The notes beneath the pieces were generated by a model. It saw only the letters and a list, made by a program, of their open reading frames with translations. It was not told the DNA's origin and did no database searches. Below, one piece after another: positions 33,201 through 44,068 of a DNA stretch of 64,000 nt. The stretch's first letter is position 1. Each line of letters starts with the position of its first letter. A program made the position numbers and the translations under genes. Source of the stretch: Omphiscola glabra (taxonomy: Eukaryota > Mollusca > Gastropoda > Lymnaeidae); the NCBI GenBank assembly GCA_964017045.1, contig OZ024807.1, forward strand, positions 23,134,097-23,198,096. The letters run 5' to 3'.

Positions 33201-35944
33201 AAAGTCCTCTTTATTTTCAAAATTGTTACCATCATTTGATACGACTCATTGTCGTTTAACCTCTTGTTGTCTCAATCAAAAGAGACTATGTTTTCAGATC
33301 AAAGTGGCTATACTGTCAAAATTGGTTTAAAAGAAAAACTACAGTAATCGAAACACAACTGTGTTCGTGTTTGAATTTTTCAAATGTTTCGACTACGGAA
33401 AAATTCAATGTGGAGTGAATAAATGAAGCGAAACGAGTCATGTGTGTATCTTTTATTACGCAATCACTAATCTTCTTCTTCTTCTTCTTCCTTTATTTTT
33501 ATTATTAAAATGACATAGTGATTTACAGATAGCCTTAGCTGACATATTAAGCTACTGTTAGTGTGCATTCTATACTATTAATTATGTTTTTATTTTTTAA
33601 AATATTTTGTATGAACATGAAAAATAATTTAACTTAAGTTTTGTAATTTTAGTTTCACAAAGTAGTCAAGCTAACAAAGATTTCCTTCATTCTCCCCAAT
33701 CCCACTCTTTAAAAAAATATTAAAAAATAACACACACAATTTGCATGAAAAATTGCGATGTTTGCGTCCTCCAAATATAATGGATATGGAGAGCGTCCAT
33801 ATTCTTCGTATGACCCATTCTATTTTTATAGTAATATAAAAAATAAATACAGCACTAATAATATAAGTATAATAAATTATATGTATTGCATTTGTAGCCG
33901 ATCGGTGGATGGTGGTCTATACAGTTTATATTTACAAATACAACGAATCAGATCTTTAAAACTATAACGTTTGTTTGATCTTAGAGTGTGGTTATTAAAA
34001 GTGCAAACAAAGTGATTCACAGTTTGGGGAAAGAAAGAGATTGGGAAGAAATATGTCGATATCTTAAACGATTTGTTCATCTGACACGTAATGTAAGGTA
34101 ACAAACAAGTATGTATATATTTCTAGCAATGTAAGGTCCATAACTCCGGATAATAAATATTTGACAAGTTATCATCTTGCGACAAAAAAATGCTTATGGC
34201 AATAAACATATTTTTTTCATAAAAAGTCATAATCATTTGGAAAAATGAAGATACATAGCAAGTATGATTAATCAAAATAGTAGATTTAACATGGGTAGCC
34301 AACGGGGCAAATAAAATAATCCGTAAATAATCATAAAGTATTCTAGAAGTTATTTTGTGAGGTTTAGCTTATATGAGAAACACACATATTTAAGCCAATA
34401 TTATATTTGAGATGCGTCGCCTCGCTTACCATCTAAATATATTTATGTGTCGCAAATATTTGGAACCCTTTTTTTAAAAAAGAAAAGCATCCATGAGATA
34501 AGTTTTATCTGAATTGACCTACCGATCTAGATACCGGATACTTGCAAATTACAATTAATATGTTCCACACGTCGCGTATATGTAAGAGATCAGCGCAATT
34601 CACTGTATTTACTATAATGATCTCGATGTTAGGAATATAGAGGTGTACACAAGAGTTGTATATAATAAGTGTACACATGGCAGTACGTCTAGCTGTAGTG
34701 ATATCAGTGTTACGGGTTAAACTCACTGTGCAAGACGAGTTATTAAATTAAAACACATCTAAACCTGATCGGTCACGAACAGGAAGAGTCCATTGAACCA
34801 CACCACAAAGTTAAAGTTACACTACAAATGCACAAGGATGTAAAAAATCATGTTACTTATAGAATGGCAAGATGCGACAGATACAATTTCCAAGATGTAA
34901 TTTGGTCTACACACGAAGAATCTCTTGATTTAAATTGGGAATGTAGACTTGACCTTCATGAGGTCAGAACTATACGATAGTACAGGAGGGCATTGAGCAG
35001 CGTCACGCATTGGTCAATCTCGGTGCATGAACGACCATACTTTTCTTTGTGCTACTCTCAAATTTAAGTTGGCATCTACCAGTTATCAAAGGATTTACTC
35101 CATCTACCACAGTAATTAATTGATGGAAAACATAATATGTCTAGGCTTGTAAAGAGCAGACAGGTAAATGTAAACAAACTCTTCGGCTACATTCCTTTCT
35201 CAGCAGACAATTCAAGACTAGAAAATACAAATACTTTAAGCTTAACAAAATAAATTATACATTTGTTTTATTAATATCAAATTCAATGTAGCTCACTGTA
35301 ACATTCAAAGCACACGACTGTTACCGTCTTATTATCATACGGGACCTTGATAAATAATGATAACACAACTGCCACTAATACATTTTTTTTTTTTTTTTGC
35401 TGGCATCCGTCCCTCACAACGTGACGATGGTGTGGAATTCGCAGGACGAAATCCACAAGGCCTGGGATTATTCTTCTAGGAAGATAAGCTGGTTCCCAAC
35501 AGCAAATCGCCTCTCTCCACGCCGCTGGATAACCCCAAAGGAACATCATGTGGATGATACAGCTTGGCAACAGTGCCGTCGCAGGAGTTGTCGGAATGTT
35601 TCATTTTATCGATGTTATCCGTCTGTCGGGACTCCATCTACGGGTTTGAATTCAGAGTTGCCTTCTCTTAGTTGGGTTGCCTTCCAAGGTTAACGAGTCC
35701 CATCCATCCGGGGTGCTGGTGGTGTTTTTGCTTGACTGGGCTTTGGCGGGGACCATCAACTTGAGATTTGCTCAGTTTGAACCACTCGGCCACCCACCAC
35801 CCTAATACAGTTAATACGAATAATTATGGTATTATTTTGCACAGAGGGTTTTTTAGCATGTCGCCATCATAATTGTATGCAATTATCAATGAGCTTACCT
35901 TCTATTCCCGAAACCATAAAATAGAATAAAAACAGACGAAACAT
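20653..35944 (-). CDS. Gene C: 887-residue Ig-superfamily type I membrane protein, 14 exons
   Basis: Exons from 5' to 3' on the minus strand: 35944..35899, 32764..32432, 30174..30053, 29449..29245, 28667..28543, 27757..27550, 26777..26589, 25377..25294, 24749..24474, 23983..23675, 23303..23028, 22626..22318, 21280..21164, 20717..20653. They sum to 2664 bases, one open frame with every join in phase. Signal peptide 1-15 (MFRLFLFYFMVSGIE), N-terminal module (17-126), two two-exon modules (127-235, 236-346), Ig module 4 (347-437), an Ig pair (438-632), a second copy of that pair (633-827), span (842-864), KK and a 21-residue tail without ITIM or ITAM. Exons 2, 5, 7, 8 and 9 have the same lengths as in gene B (333, 125, 189, 84, 276). 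It is the convergently transcribed paralogue of B. Function is inferred only as surface recognition or adhesion. The long introns are packed with repeats. Confidence 0.85.
20800..21040 (-). pseudogene. Remnant of a non-LTR RT C-terminal region
   Basis: Minus-strand translation gives pieces such as WIYDVDKDLHQFGVRACKRK and AVDRSERKDVMEQVRAIHG, which match in style the R-P-x-x-R-W-x-D-x-V-x-x-D-L..A-x-D-R-x-x-W region after the RT domain. Stops interrupt it. It lies between exons of nothing, upstream in plus sense of gene C's exon 13, inside its last intron. Confidence 0.5.
21812..22106. mobile_element. Foldback/MITE-like palindrome, 295 bp
   Basis: The left arm CCGGAAATTTGATCGAAAG.. to about 21905 pairs with the right arm from about 22015 to ..CTTTCGATCAAATTTCCGG. 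Arms are about 90 bases, nearly perfect, and made of sub-repeats GGAAATTTGATCGA / GGAAATTTGGTCGA. The inner part is also roughly palindromic (CGTTAAAATT against AATTTTAACG). It lies in gene C intron 12. A TA flanks both ends, but a target duplication is not certain. Confidence 0.75.
22318..23303 (-). CDS. Gene C exons 11-12: membrane-proximal Ig pair, copy 2
   Basis: 23303..23028 encodes TPHISSFTANSSSTNI, VTFRCDVEGL and GAYCCKIKNKT; 22626..22318 encodes LTISVYGYPAPNEFIL and FANYTLAIGNGVG. Lengths 276 and 309 bases, exactly those of copy 1. The pair is absent in gene B, so this is a two-exon internal duplication. Donor of exon 12 is G|GTTTGT. Confidence 0.85.
23675..24749 (-). CDS. Gene C exons 9-10: membrane-proximal Ig pair, copy 1
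   Basis: 24749..24474 encodes PPSIASFTANSSS, VSFRCDADGIPSP, GQYCCTVENST and KCLSVFVR; 23983..23675 encodes LTIAVYGYPAPSQYTL and FGDYTLAFSNGIG. Lengths 276 and 309 bases. Confidence 0.85.
25294..26777 (-). CDS. Gene C exons 7-8: Ig module 4
   Basis: 26777..26589 encodes LPTVRLSDECVQEAN, NITCLCLLDS and QVWSVNN; 25377..25294 encodes NKVKYVCIPESPLQPNI. The intron between them carries the GC-rich island at 25740-26340. Exon 8 is only 84 bases and was found by phase and homology to gene B exon 8. Confidence 0.8.
25740..26340. other. GC-rich island of probable retroelement origin in gene C intron 7
   Basis: About 600 bp with GC content far above its surroundings, several G runs (up to 13) and no splice-compatible exon. 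It looks like the 5' UTR of a retroelement, but I do not recognise the family. On the plus strand a frame from about 26273 ends with IRQRHDNALKWVPIIIKQFL and TAA at 26522; its origin is unknown. Confidence 0.4.
27131..27290 (+). mobile_element. hAT-type MITE with 8-bp target-site duplication
   Basis: The 160-bp element runs from CAGTGGTTCTAAATC to GGTTGAGAACTGGTG, with inner blocks GCCGCGACCC and GGGTCGCGAC. The 8-base CTTTAGTA is present directly on both sides (27123-27130 and 27291-27298). An 8-bp duplication and CAGTGGTTCT ends are hallmarks of hAT elements. It is in gene C intron 6. Confidence 0.85.
27550..28667 (-). CDS. Gene C exons 5-6: two-exon module 3
   Basis: 28667..28543 encodes KLNTPNCDTPRL and LDVKCRTDLVYPQL; 27757..27550 encodes NVSGEVSYSTSLD and LSQLGPGAHEFQVVMYTNSS. 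This is the most conserved part between genes B and C. Confidence 0.82.
28075..28405 (-). mobile_element. tRNA-derived SINE-like copy 2
   Basis: On the minus strand: GGTCAGGAGTTCAATTCTC contains the Pol III B-box form GTTCAATTC. Downstream blocks GGATGGCAACTCATCTAAGG and ATGATGTTCTCTTAGGCTAT match copy 3 at 35395-35820. It lies in gene C intron 5. Confidence 0.6.
29245..30174 (-). CDS. Gene C exons 3-4: two-exon module 2
   Basis: 30174..30053 encodes AVINPTCSTPVI and ISVLCRAATFF; 29449..29245 encodes YYDVNFTLETDLSRLGSGYH. Exon 3's acceptor is the edge of a 2-kb polypyrimidine satellite. Exon 4's donor is the less usual T|GTGGGT. Confidence 0.78.
30181..32205. repeat. 2-kb purine/pyrimidine-asymmetric satellite, 16-bp unit
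   Basis: 30181-31420 consists of about 75 copies of GATAGAGACAGAGAGA with small variants; 31550-32205 is a more degenerate continuation, with a CA-rich piece between them. The plus strand has almost no T, so the transcribed sense of gene C is a polypyrimidine run of about 2 kb in intron 2, ending at the acceptor of exon 3 (first exon base 30174). Long frames of Leu/Ser/Tyr across it are artefacts. Confidence 0.9.
32432..32764 (-). CDS. Gene C exon 2: N-terminal module
   Basis: Begins AYPYCKYHRANTIEIDCD, has EWRAFDSHTNTSLTIYRC and ends LVCDTPDML; donor CTGG|GTACGT. Same length as gene B exon 2. Confidence 0.8.
35395..35820 (-). mobile_element. tRNA-derived SINE-like copy 3 (longest)
   Basis: On the minus strand it begins GGGTGGCCGAGTGGTTCAAA; TGGCCGAGTGG fits the tRNA A-box, as in Leu/Ser tRNAs. 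The body contains AACTAAGAGAAGG, CTCTGAATTCAAACCC, TGTTGCCAAGCTGTATC and ACATGATGTTCCTTTGGG. It ends in an A run at 35383-35397 (plus-strand T run), the expected SINE tail. It is in gene C intron 1. Confidence 0.7.
35899..35944 (-). CDS. Gene C exon 1: signal peptide
   Basis: ATG at 35944 starts MFRLFLFYFMVSGIE; donor GAAG|GTAAGC, phase 1. A TATAAA motif is 45 bases upstream. The next exon is 3.1 kb away. Confidence 0.72.
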
Positions 35945-35988
35945 TTGTGTTAAGGTCTTTATTCCCAACAGTTTCACAGAATCAAGTC

Positions 35989-35994
35989 TTTATA
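35989..35994 (-). promoter_or_regulatory. Possible TATA box of gene C
   Basis: Minus-strand CTATAAAG, 45 bases before the ATG at 35944, would give a very short 5' UTR. Confidence 0.4.
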
Positions 35995-35999
35995 GTAGT

Positions 36000-37037
36000 G
36001 TGTATATTTCCAAAGGCAAAATAGCATGATCACATTGTAATGAGATTTTTACATAATGTTCACAAAAGTAAAATAGTATTTCTACAATGTTCAACAGTTT
36101 TAGTTTAAATGTATCTATTGACAACAATTCTTAGTGTTTTATATGCTTAAAATGATTGATAATATTTCAATAAACGATACTTTTAGCTTTACTGGAGTGT
36201 GTTGACGGGTATGTTATCACTTGACTTTTATCACCATGAACTGTGATAAGTTTACACTTTGGCTTGACTACACAATTTAGATCGTCCGAAAAAAATACAA
36301 GTTACATCAACTCATTGTTTCATAAACTATACGTTTGGTTGTTTTATTTTTTTTTTAATAATTATTTTAATTTTTTTTTTTACAAAAGTCTACAACACGA
36401 CCCACAAATCTCTTAAAAAGGTTTGAAATTAAGTCTCAAAAATATTTAACAAATGGAAATGTGTTCTAATGAAAAGGAATATGCACAAAGGTAGCATACA
36501 TACTTTACAATTATGAAATAATGTTTCGTACCGGTAAGGTAATTTCGAATAATAATATAACAGTTGGACCTATGGACACGAGTTAAAAAAAAAAAAAAAG
36601 TATATTTGCGATTCAAATTACGAACATTGATAGCCTATCAACTAGAATATGGACAATTGTCATTATACTATGACAAGTCATACTTAATCAAATAATATAT
36701 AATGCTTTAACATTTTAACCAAACAAATTCGCCTGTGGCTAAACATAATACGGCCTAGTATGTATTTTCTTTACATCTTTTTGAATTCTATGCGAAGGTT
36801 TAAAAACTGCAATCAATTTGATTAGAGACGATTGCAATCAATGTCATACAATAATCAGCTCAGATGCTAATACTTTCATTTCTACTTTTCGGTCTATTAA
36901 AGGGAAGGTACACATTGAATGCATGTTAAAGTGGGTCAAAATCGAATGTCATTTCGATGATCCATTTTATGAGTTTTGAAAGTGATAAACGCATTTGAAT
37001 TAGTATTCAAACAATCAGTTAATTTAAGCAATTACAC
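36000..37037. other. Stretch without a supported gene
   Basis: AT-rich, homopolymer-rich DNA upstream of gene C. Nothing recognisable is seen. Confidence 0.4.
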
Positions 37038-37409
37038 CAGGGGTCCTCAAACTAAGTACCGTGCGGTAGATCAAGTCGATCACTGTCCTTAAACAGGCCC
37101 ACCTGGACGTCGTTCGTGTACCCGAGCAGCAGTGATACATATGTAAGATGCTATTGAATATCATCTAAGCAAGTTTTGGGCCTATAATTGGCAGTGGTAT
37201 ATTAGTAAGTTGATGTTGATTTTTATTGTTCTTCTTTTTAAATATTGTATTGTATTTTCATGTCTGTTTCATCAGTAATTAAGGACATTGATCACATATT
37301 TTCTAACTACAGTCTGGCCCCGTACACATCTGTGGTTCTATGAACCGGCCCACAAATGTGACTGATGAACAGAAACTCGTCCCAGTGCTCACAAGTTTGA
37401 GGACCCATG
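37038..37409. mobile_element. Non-autonomous hAT element, 372 bp
   Basis: Left end CAGGGGTCCTCAAACTAAG; right end CTTGTGAGCACT-type inverted partner reading AAGTTTGAGGACCCATG. Inner GGCCC blocks are typical of hAT MITEs. Flanks AATTACAC and AATTAGAC are an 8-base target duplication with one change. No transposase frame is present. Confidence 0.82.
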
Positions 37410-38159
37410 AATTAGACACTGCATACGACTAATTTTAACTTCAACATGTAAAAATTTAGTCTTCTATCTGTGTTATACATGTTCTTATCTAGAGTGTGTA
37501 ACATTACTGCTTGACCTTTACTAATGATGATAACGGGACTTCTGTTATTTTATGTTTGGTGAACTGCTCTCACTACAAAATAATTCATCACAGGTCTATA
37601 GTCGTTAAAACACTCACGTCGTATACGCCATTAATTTGTTGTTGTTTTTTTCTCAATGTATGTCATCATGAATAATTATAAAATAAACAAAATAAAAAAA
37701 AAGATTATATTATTTTAATATTTTATTATTACATTAAAATAAATATTTCTTATAAGACAATGTGTATTATTAATTATTTTTTCAAACAAATATTTCAATT
37801 ACCGAAAAATTTGTAGACTCAAAAAATTACTTATAACGATATTTTGAAGAAATTCCTTTTCATGTTTTTTTATTTTTTTTGAGATTAGAACCGACTTAAC
37901 TATAATTTGGTTACCTACCATTTTTACAACATATGTGTTACACTACAACATACCTTCAAGTAAATGATGCCATTTCCAATAATCTATGCCACTCGTCGGC
38001 AAACCCATTAGTGAAAAGCGCCAAAAATCTTCAGCAGGACGATTAAAACAAATTGAGAGCCAAATTTCTTTTAATGTGGATTTAATAATGTTCTTTCGTG
38101 CTCGCCTGCATGTCTCAATGGTCGCCATCCTACTGGCTTCATAAGATTTAGTTCCTATC
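37410..38159. other. Stretch without a supported gene
   Basis: AT-rich DNA with poly-A/T runs; nothing recognisable. Confidence 0.35.
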
Positions 38160-39013
38160 TTGACTGATGATCTCCATCTGACTCTGTCCTGAGCTGTCTG
38201 CTCCTATCTAGTATTGTCGATGCTGAAGGCCTTTAGTGACTTCATTGAGTCTTTGTAACTTTTTTTGGACCTCCTTGGGAACGCTTGCTGTGTCGTGAGT
38301 TCACAATAGAATATTTGTTTAGGGAGCCGGTGATCTTCCATATGGGCAACGTGTCCCATCCAACGGAGTTGACACTGCATCAGGGTTGTGACGATACTAG
38401 GTATGTTCGCGCTAGCAAGAACCTCTGTGTCAGGAACTTTGTCTTGCCACCTGATGCCGAGGAGTTTCCTAAGGCTGGTTGTGTGAAAATGGTTCAGTTT
38501 TTTGGCGTGACGCTGGTAGACTGTCCACGTTTCACATCCGTAGAGCAATGTCGAGTGGACTGCTGCGCTATAGACCTTGATCTTTAGTTCCCGTCTGATA
38601 CCTCTCCTGTCCCAAACAGTGCTGCGGAGCCAGCCAAATATGGCCCTAGCTTTTGCAAATCTGGCATTCATTTCATCACCAATGATGACAGATCTGGAGA
38701 GGGTGCTGCCCAAGTAAGTAAATGTATCCATTTCGTTAAGAAGCTGTCAGCTGATGATGATGTTGTGTTCAGTGTAGGGCCTATTGGGAGCTGGCTGATA
38801 CAACACCTCAGTCTTCTTCGCGTTGATTGTTAGGCCAAAGTTCTTGCAGGCCTCAGAGAAGATATTAACGCTTCGTTGTATGGCGGCATCAGAGTCAGCA
38901 TTGAGGGCACAATCGTCCGCAAACAGAAGCTCGTTTAGGGTGTTATGTTTGACCTTTGTTTTAGCTTGAAGGCTCTTCAGGTTGAAGACATATCTGATGT
39001 AATACCTACTCAA
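38160..39013 (-). pseudogene. Broken non-LTR reverse transcriptase
   Basis: Minus-strand frame 39013 to 38747 has NELLFADDCAL, the RT catalytic FADD form of YADD, and FGLTINAKKTEVL. After a single in-frame TGA (38747-38749) the same frame resumes as MDTFTYLGSTLSR, LLYGCETWTVYQRH, LNHFHTTSLRKLLGI and RWMGHVAHM. The 5' palm and fingers are absent and the 3' end frays near 38204. The set of blocks is the same as in the LINE at 56.0-57.5 kb, but the sequences differ, so it is another family. Confidence 0.8.
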
Positions 39014-39185
39014 CAGTTCTTAACAACAACGATTTCCCTAAATCTTTATAATACCTACTCAACAATTCTAAACAACTCCAAGTTTAAGAACGAACTAATA
39101 CTTAATCTACAGTTCTAACCAACAACATTTAGCTTAACTCCGATATAATACCTGCTCAACAGATTTTACCAAAAACTCAAAGTTT
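39005..39185. repeat. Tandem CTCAACAGTTCTTACCAACAA-type repeat, locus 1
   Basis: About four diverged units of 45-55 bp with CTCAACAGTTCTTA, TTAGCTTAACTCCGA and TATAATACC. The same unit forms the larger array at 45700-46090. Each array lies about 350 bp before an Asp-rich coding segment. Confidence 0.6.
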
Positions 39186-39515
39186 CACACAGACAAAAAA
39201 AACCTATAGAAACATAAGATTAACTGTGATCACCATATTCACATCCATCTAAGTTAGTTGTTTTTGTTCACAATAATAAAACATAAACTTCATTTGAAAG
39301 CCGTTAATAGCCAGTGAATATTTTGTTCACATTCAGCTAGGTCTTCTCATTCATTCTCCGTAAAATTATTGTAACGTGTATAACAGTGACATGCTTTTAA
39401 CATTATGTATTAAAATGTACATACTATTTTTATATTTATGTATATGCATGATGAACGTATTATTTATGTTGTGGAACATATTGCAATGGTAAGCACGTAC
39501 TAAACTAATTCGCAG

Positions 39516-39682
39516 ATGATTCCTTTGGTGAACCCAGTGGAGATTACGGCTATGACTTCGTCGGCGATTTTGGCGGTGACTTTGGCCGGGGTGCTAAATC
39601 TGGTTTAATCCTCAAAACTAAGCCAAAACCTAAACCTATACCTAAATTTAATGACGTTTACGCAATGGCATATAAAAAGTAA
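39516..39682 (+). CDS. Terminal exon of a small Asp/Gly-rich protein
   Basis: After the acceptor AATTCGCAG the frame reads DSFGEPSGDYGYDF, then VGDFGGDFG, RGAKSGLIL, a KPKPKPIPK stretch and VYAMAYKK before TAA at 39680-39682. Entry phase needs one base from a preceding exon. A longer homologue with the same flanks lies at 46434-47090. Upstream exons were not found. Acidic, repeat-rich secreted proteins are common in mollusc mineralised matrix and mucus; that role is only a suggestion. Confidence 0.5.
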
Positions 39683-39857
39683 TTCATCAACTACAACCTC
39701 CGCAGTACCCGGAAGGAGATAAACGCACCCATGGATGAGTCACATCATCACTTTTTAGTATGTCTAAAAAATTGTCGTCATCTTTGAAAGAATATGTATA
39801 TGCAAAAATATATAAGCTGTAAGTCGTTTATATTAATGTAATCGTGTAATTTGGAAG

Positions 39858-39995
39858 CTATTAAAATTAATATTGGTATTGAAACAAATGTGTTTATTAT
39901 TTTTTATTTTTTTTATTTTTATCAATAGAAATGTACATTTATTTTGACTATTAACTTTAAGATTTGACTTGTTAATGTTGGCACCTTGCTAGATT
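39858..39995 (+). repeat. Direct repeat, copy 1 (partner 41886-42030)
   Basis: From AAAATTAATATTGGTATTG through ATCAATAGAAATGTACA to TTGTTAATGTTGGCAC, about 140 bases, nearly identical to the second copy 2 kb away. Confidence 0.8.
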
Positions 39996-41180
39996 GGCCT
40001 TCATCAATATATTTGCACATTCCAAAAATACACAAATTAAAAATAAAAAAAGGATTAAATATTAAAATTTAAAAACAAGCAATGCTTTACTATGGACAAT
40101 GCTTCTATTCTTTAAGTTTAAGAAATGTGTGTTACACCAGACTCATGCTTTTTCTCATGTTTGGTTATATAGATTGGAAAGTGTTTTTAAATTACCTTTT
40201 GCACACTGTCATTGTTCGCCTTATAAGATAAGACATTTTTTTTATTTATCCAAACCAATGGAAATGTATTTTGATTACATTGTACCTTTTCAGCTCATAA
40301 ATAAAACGATTCGAACACAAGACATCTAAATTAAAATATTTCACTAGCACAAATAAAGAAAACAAGAAAAAAAAAGTATGTTACATTTGAACAAACTGTA
40401 GACCTTTTATTGGGATTATGGTCTATTTCAAACATTCAAATTTTAAACAGGAAATTTAAAACAAAATTGCAAGTGAAAAAAAAATGTATCATAAGCGATG
40501 AAATGCAAAACATTTATGAATGTTGGATCTCACCCGTCGCATCTGATTCTAATTCCTTTGCCTTAAAAACCCTCATTAAATTGTGTAAAAAATGAAATAT
40601 GTGGAATTCGATCAGTATATTACAATCTATCCGAGAAACATATGTAAGTGTTTCTAAGAAATGTTAATTTTGCTATTAAAGCAAAATCCCAGCAATCAAT
40701 TAGAAATGCAGCAAGGATACATTTGTTTATTGGAGTGGCAAAAAATATAAAAAATAAATCTAATACCTTTGTTCTAAAAAAAAAGGAAAACTTAAAAACG
40801 GGTAGACTCCCCCCTCTCCCCCCACAACCCAACCAAAAAAAAAAAAGAATTAAATTAAACAAAATTAAATTTTAATTATAATATACAAAATATTTTTAAA
40901 AGTAAAATAATTCAAAATTGTATTAATTTTATTAAAAGAAAATGTTGACGTTAGGAATGTATAACATGAAATCCTAATTAAACTATTCAATTATAGGGGA
41001 CATATCATATGTGACTATCAATGTGAAGTCTAACAGAATAGTTCTATCAAAGATCATTAATTACAATTAGAATCGCGTTTCCTTTAGAAATGCTATGAAC
41101 ATACCAAGCCTATTTAACTTTATGCGACTAATATTCATGCTGCTATTATTGACTCGCTGCTACTTTGACACGACATTATC
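39996..41180. other. Stretch without a supported gene
   Basis: AT-rich; short frames at 40099-40329 and 40648-40875 show no domain, signal peptide or splice partner. Confidence 0.35.
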
Positions 41181-41334
41181 TTGTCTTGTATAAGTAGTTA
41201 TAGTCAAGTCCACTGTTTCATCTTATGCTCTGTGGCATCATCAGAGTTGTTGTCAGATAGTGCTGTAAACTCATCCATGTTCCCACAAGAACCTACACCG
41301 AGTCTGACTGCGCTTGTGACACCCTGCTCTTATT

Positions 41335-41435
41335 GCAAACTGATGTGGTCTCACACTGCTCCGGTGGTAAACTGATGTGGTGTCACACTGCCCCAGTGGT
41401 AAACTAATGTGGCGTCACACTGATCCGGATGATAC
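41335..41435 (+). repeat. Short tandem repeat, about 32-bp unit, three copies
   Basis: GTAAACTGATGTGGTGTCAC followed by ACTGCCCCAGTG recurs three times. Confidence 0.6.
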
Positions 41436-41544
41436 ATTGATCAGAGTACATCCTGCTCTATTGGTACCTATACTATTTGGATTTCTTTTTTACTTGAACC
41501 TTTTTATAATGTCACATCCTCCATGTCAACCAACTCTGGTTGTA

Positions 41545-41885
41545 CCTAAACTAATGGTATTCTTCCTAAACTAGTAGTATTCTTTCTAAACTAGTGGTTT
41601 CCTTCCTAGACTAGTGGTATCGTTCCTAAAAGAATGGTATCTTTCATAAACTCTAGTGTTGTCCTTACTAATCTAGGTTATCCTTCCTAAACTAGTGGTA
41701 TCCTTCCTAAAATATTTATATCAATCCAAAACTAGTGGTATTCTTCCAAAACTAGTGGTATCCTTGCTAAAGTAGGGGCATCATCACCTAAACTACTAGT
41801 ATTCTTCCTAAACTAGTGGCATGTTTCCTAAACATATCCTTTCTAAACTAGTGGTATCCTTCCTTAAAGAGAAGTAACCTTCCTA
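41545..41885 (+). repeat. Minisatellite, about 20-bp unit
   Basis: CTTCCTAAACTAGTGGTAT is repeated about 15-17 times with substitutions and short indels. Confidence 0.75.
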
Positions 41886-42030
41886 AAAATTAATATTGGT
41901 GTTGAAACAAATGTGTTTGTATTATTTTATTTTTATTTTTTTTTTAAATTTGTATCAATAGAAACGTACATTTTATTTTGACTATTAACTTTAAGATTTG
42001 ACTTGTTAATGTTGGCACATTGCTAGATTC
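41886..42030 (+). repeat. Direct repeat, copy 2 (partner 39858-39995)
   Basis: Same ordered blocks as copy 1, with a few substitutions and a longer T run. It directly abuts the end of the minisatellite. Confidence 0.8.
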
Positions 42031-42499
42031 GAGCGATGCTTTTCCACTGGCACGCTTTTATAATGGCACCCTTTAATTGTGGCACCCGTTGTCTTGTTGC
42101 ATTCTGATTTCATATATTTTAATTAACAATTCAAATTTTGTTTATGAAACTGATTGAATTAAACTCATTAAAATATAACCGTTTACATTTGGTTTCCTAC
42201 CCAGAGAGTATGCCAAGCATTACGATACTGTAAAACATTGGTTATCTTGATATACCCATGGTGTCGAGTTCTTGCAATTCAAGTGTACATATTAGTCACT
42301 TTAATAAACGTGTAATGTGTATGCAATTTTTCAAAATTGTACTTTCTCTTCAGCTTTTCTTCCCTATTTTTCTGCAATTGATCCTTGTTACCACACACTA
42401 AAACACAATTGAAGGGGTAACTGATATGTATATTGAATGAAACTTTTCCCTTATTTGTATCCATATATCTTATTTCAGTCGTTAAGTTTGTAAACTAGA

Positions 42500-42975
<476 letters not shown>

Positions 42976-43034
42976 AAATATATATATCAATCGATTGATA
43001 TTTAAGTATATAAATTTGTTTGATAATATTGATA

Positions 43035-43981
43035 CAATTTATAAAAAAAGTATATATATATATATATATACATATAATTGAAATGTTGAGTTGGGAAGAA
43101 TAGAGACAGAGTAAGAGAGAGAGAAAGTGTTATGTACCCGCGTTTTTTTTTTCCTGCTTGTTTAGTGCACGCCTCGCTGTAATTATCTGTTTCATTAAGC
43201 AGTCGACACAGCTCAAGTATTACATTATGGTAACTGCTGGGCAAAGATTTAGTGAGCTATATACGATAATACAAATACAGGCAAAACACTTTCACATGTT
43301 GATCGCATATACATGATTAGCGATAGCCTTCTTTTTAGTTAAATGGATTTTAGATCAATTCGACCGTAGTAATGACACAACAGCTTGAAGGAAGATTCAT
43401 TTTGAGTGTTGCATTATTTTGGTAACACGTATTAGAGACATTATTATTTTTATAAATGCTATATTTTGTATGTGTCCTATACAACATGAATAATCATTTT
43501 TAATAGTATATTAAGAATAAATAAAATAAAAATATAATATATTTGTGAGATTTAAAAAAAAAATGGAAAGGGCTTATTTCAATAAAAATATTAAAATAAT
43601 AATGCCGTGATTATAGTTTTAAAGTATACATAAGTGTACAATAGGAAAGTTGGTAAATTATAATAAGGTTGATTTTGCAAAGAAATGTAAAAATAAATAT
43701 ATATAGGGTGAGAGAGAGCTATAAATAAATATATATATATATAAAACCAACGATTGTATTAATGTAATAAAATGTAATAAATAATCGTTTGTTCCAGCTA
43801 TCTCTCTCTCTCTCTCTCTCAAAATCCTTCAATTATAAGTATGTATATATATATATATATTTATATGTATATATATATATATATATATACATATATGTAA
43901 AGAGAGAGGAAATTGGAAAAATAGAGCGTCAGAAAAATATAGAAAAATAAATATAGATAGACAGAGATAAAGAGGAGGAAC

Positions 43982-44068
<87 letters not shown>

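Noticed and set aside
35397..35693. 98-residue plus-strand frame
   Set aside because: It lies within a SINE copy in gene C intron 1 and is antisense to the Pol III direction.
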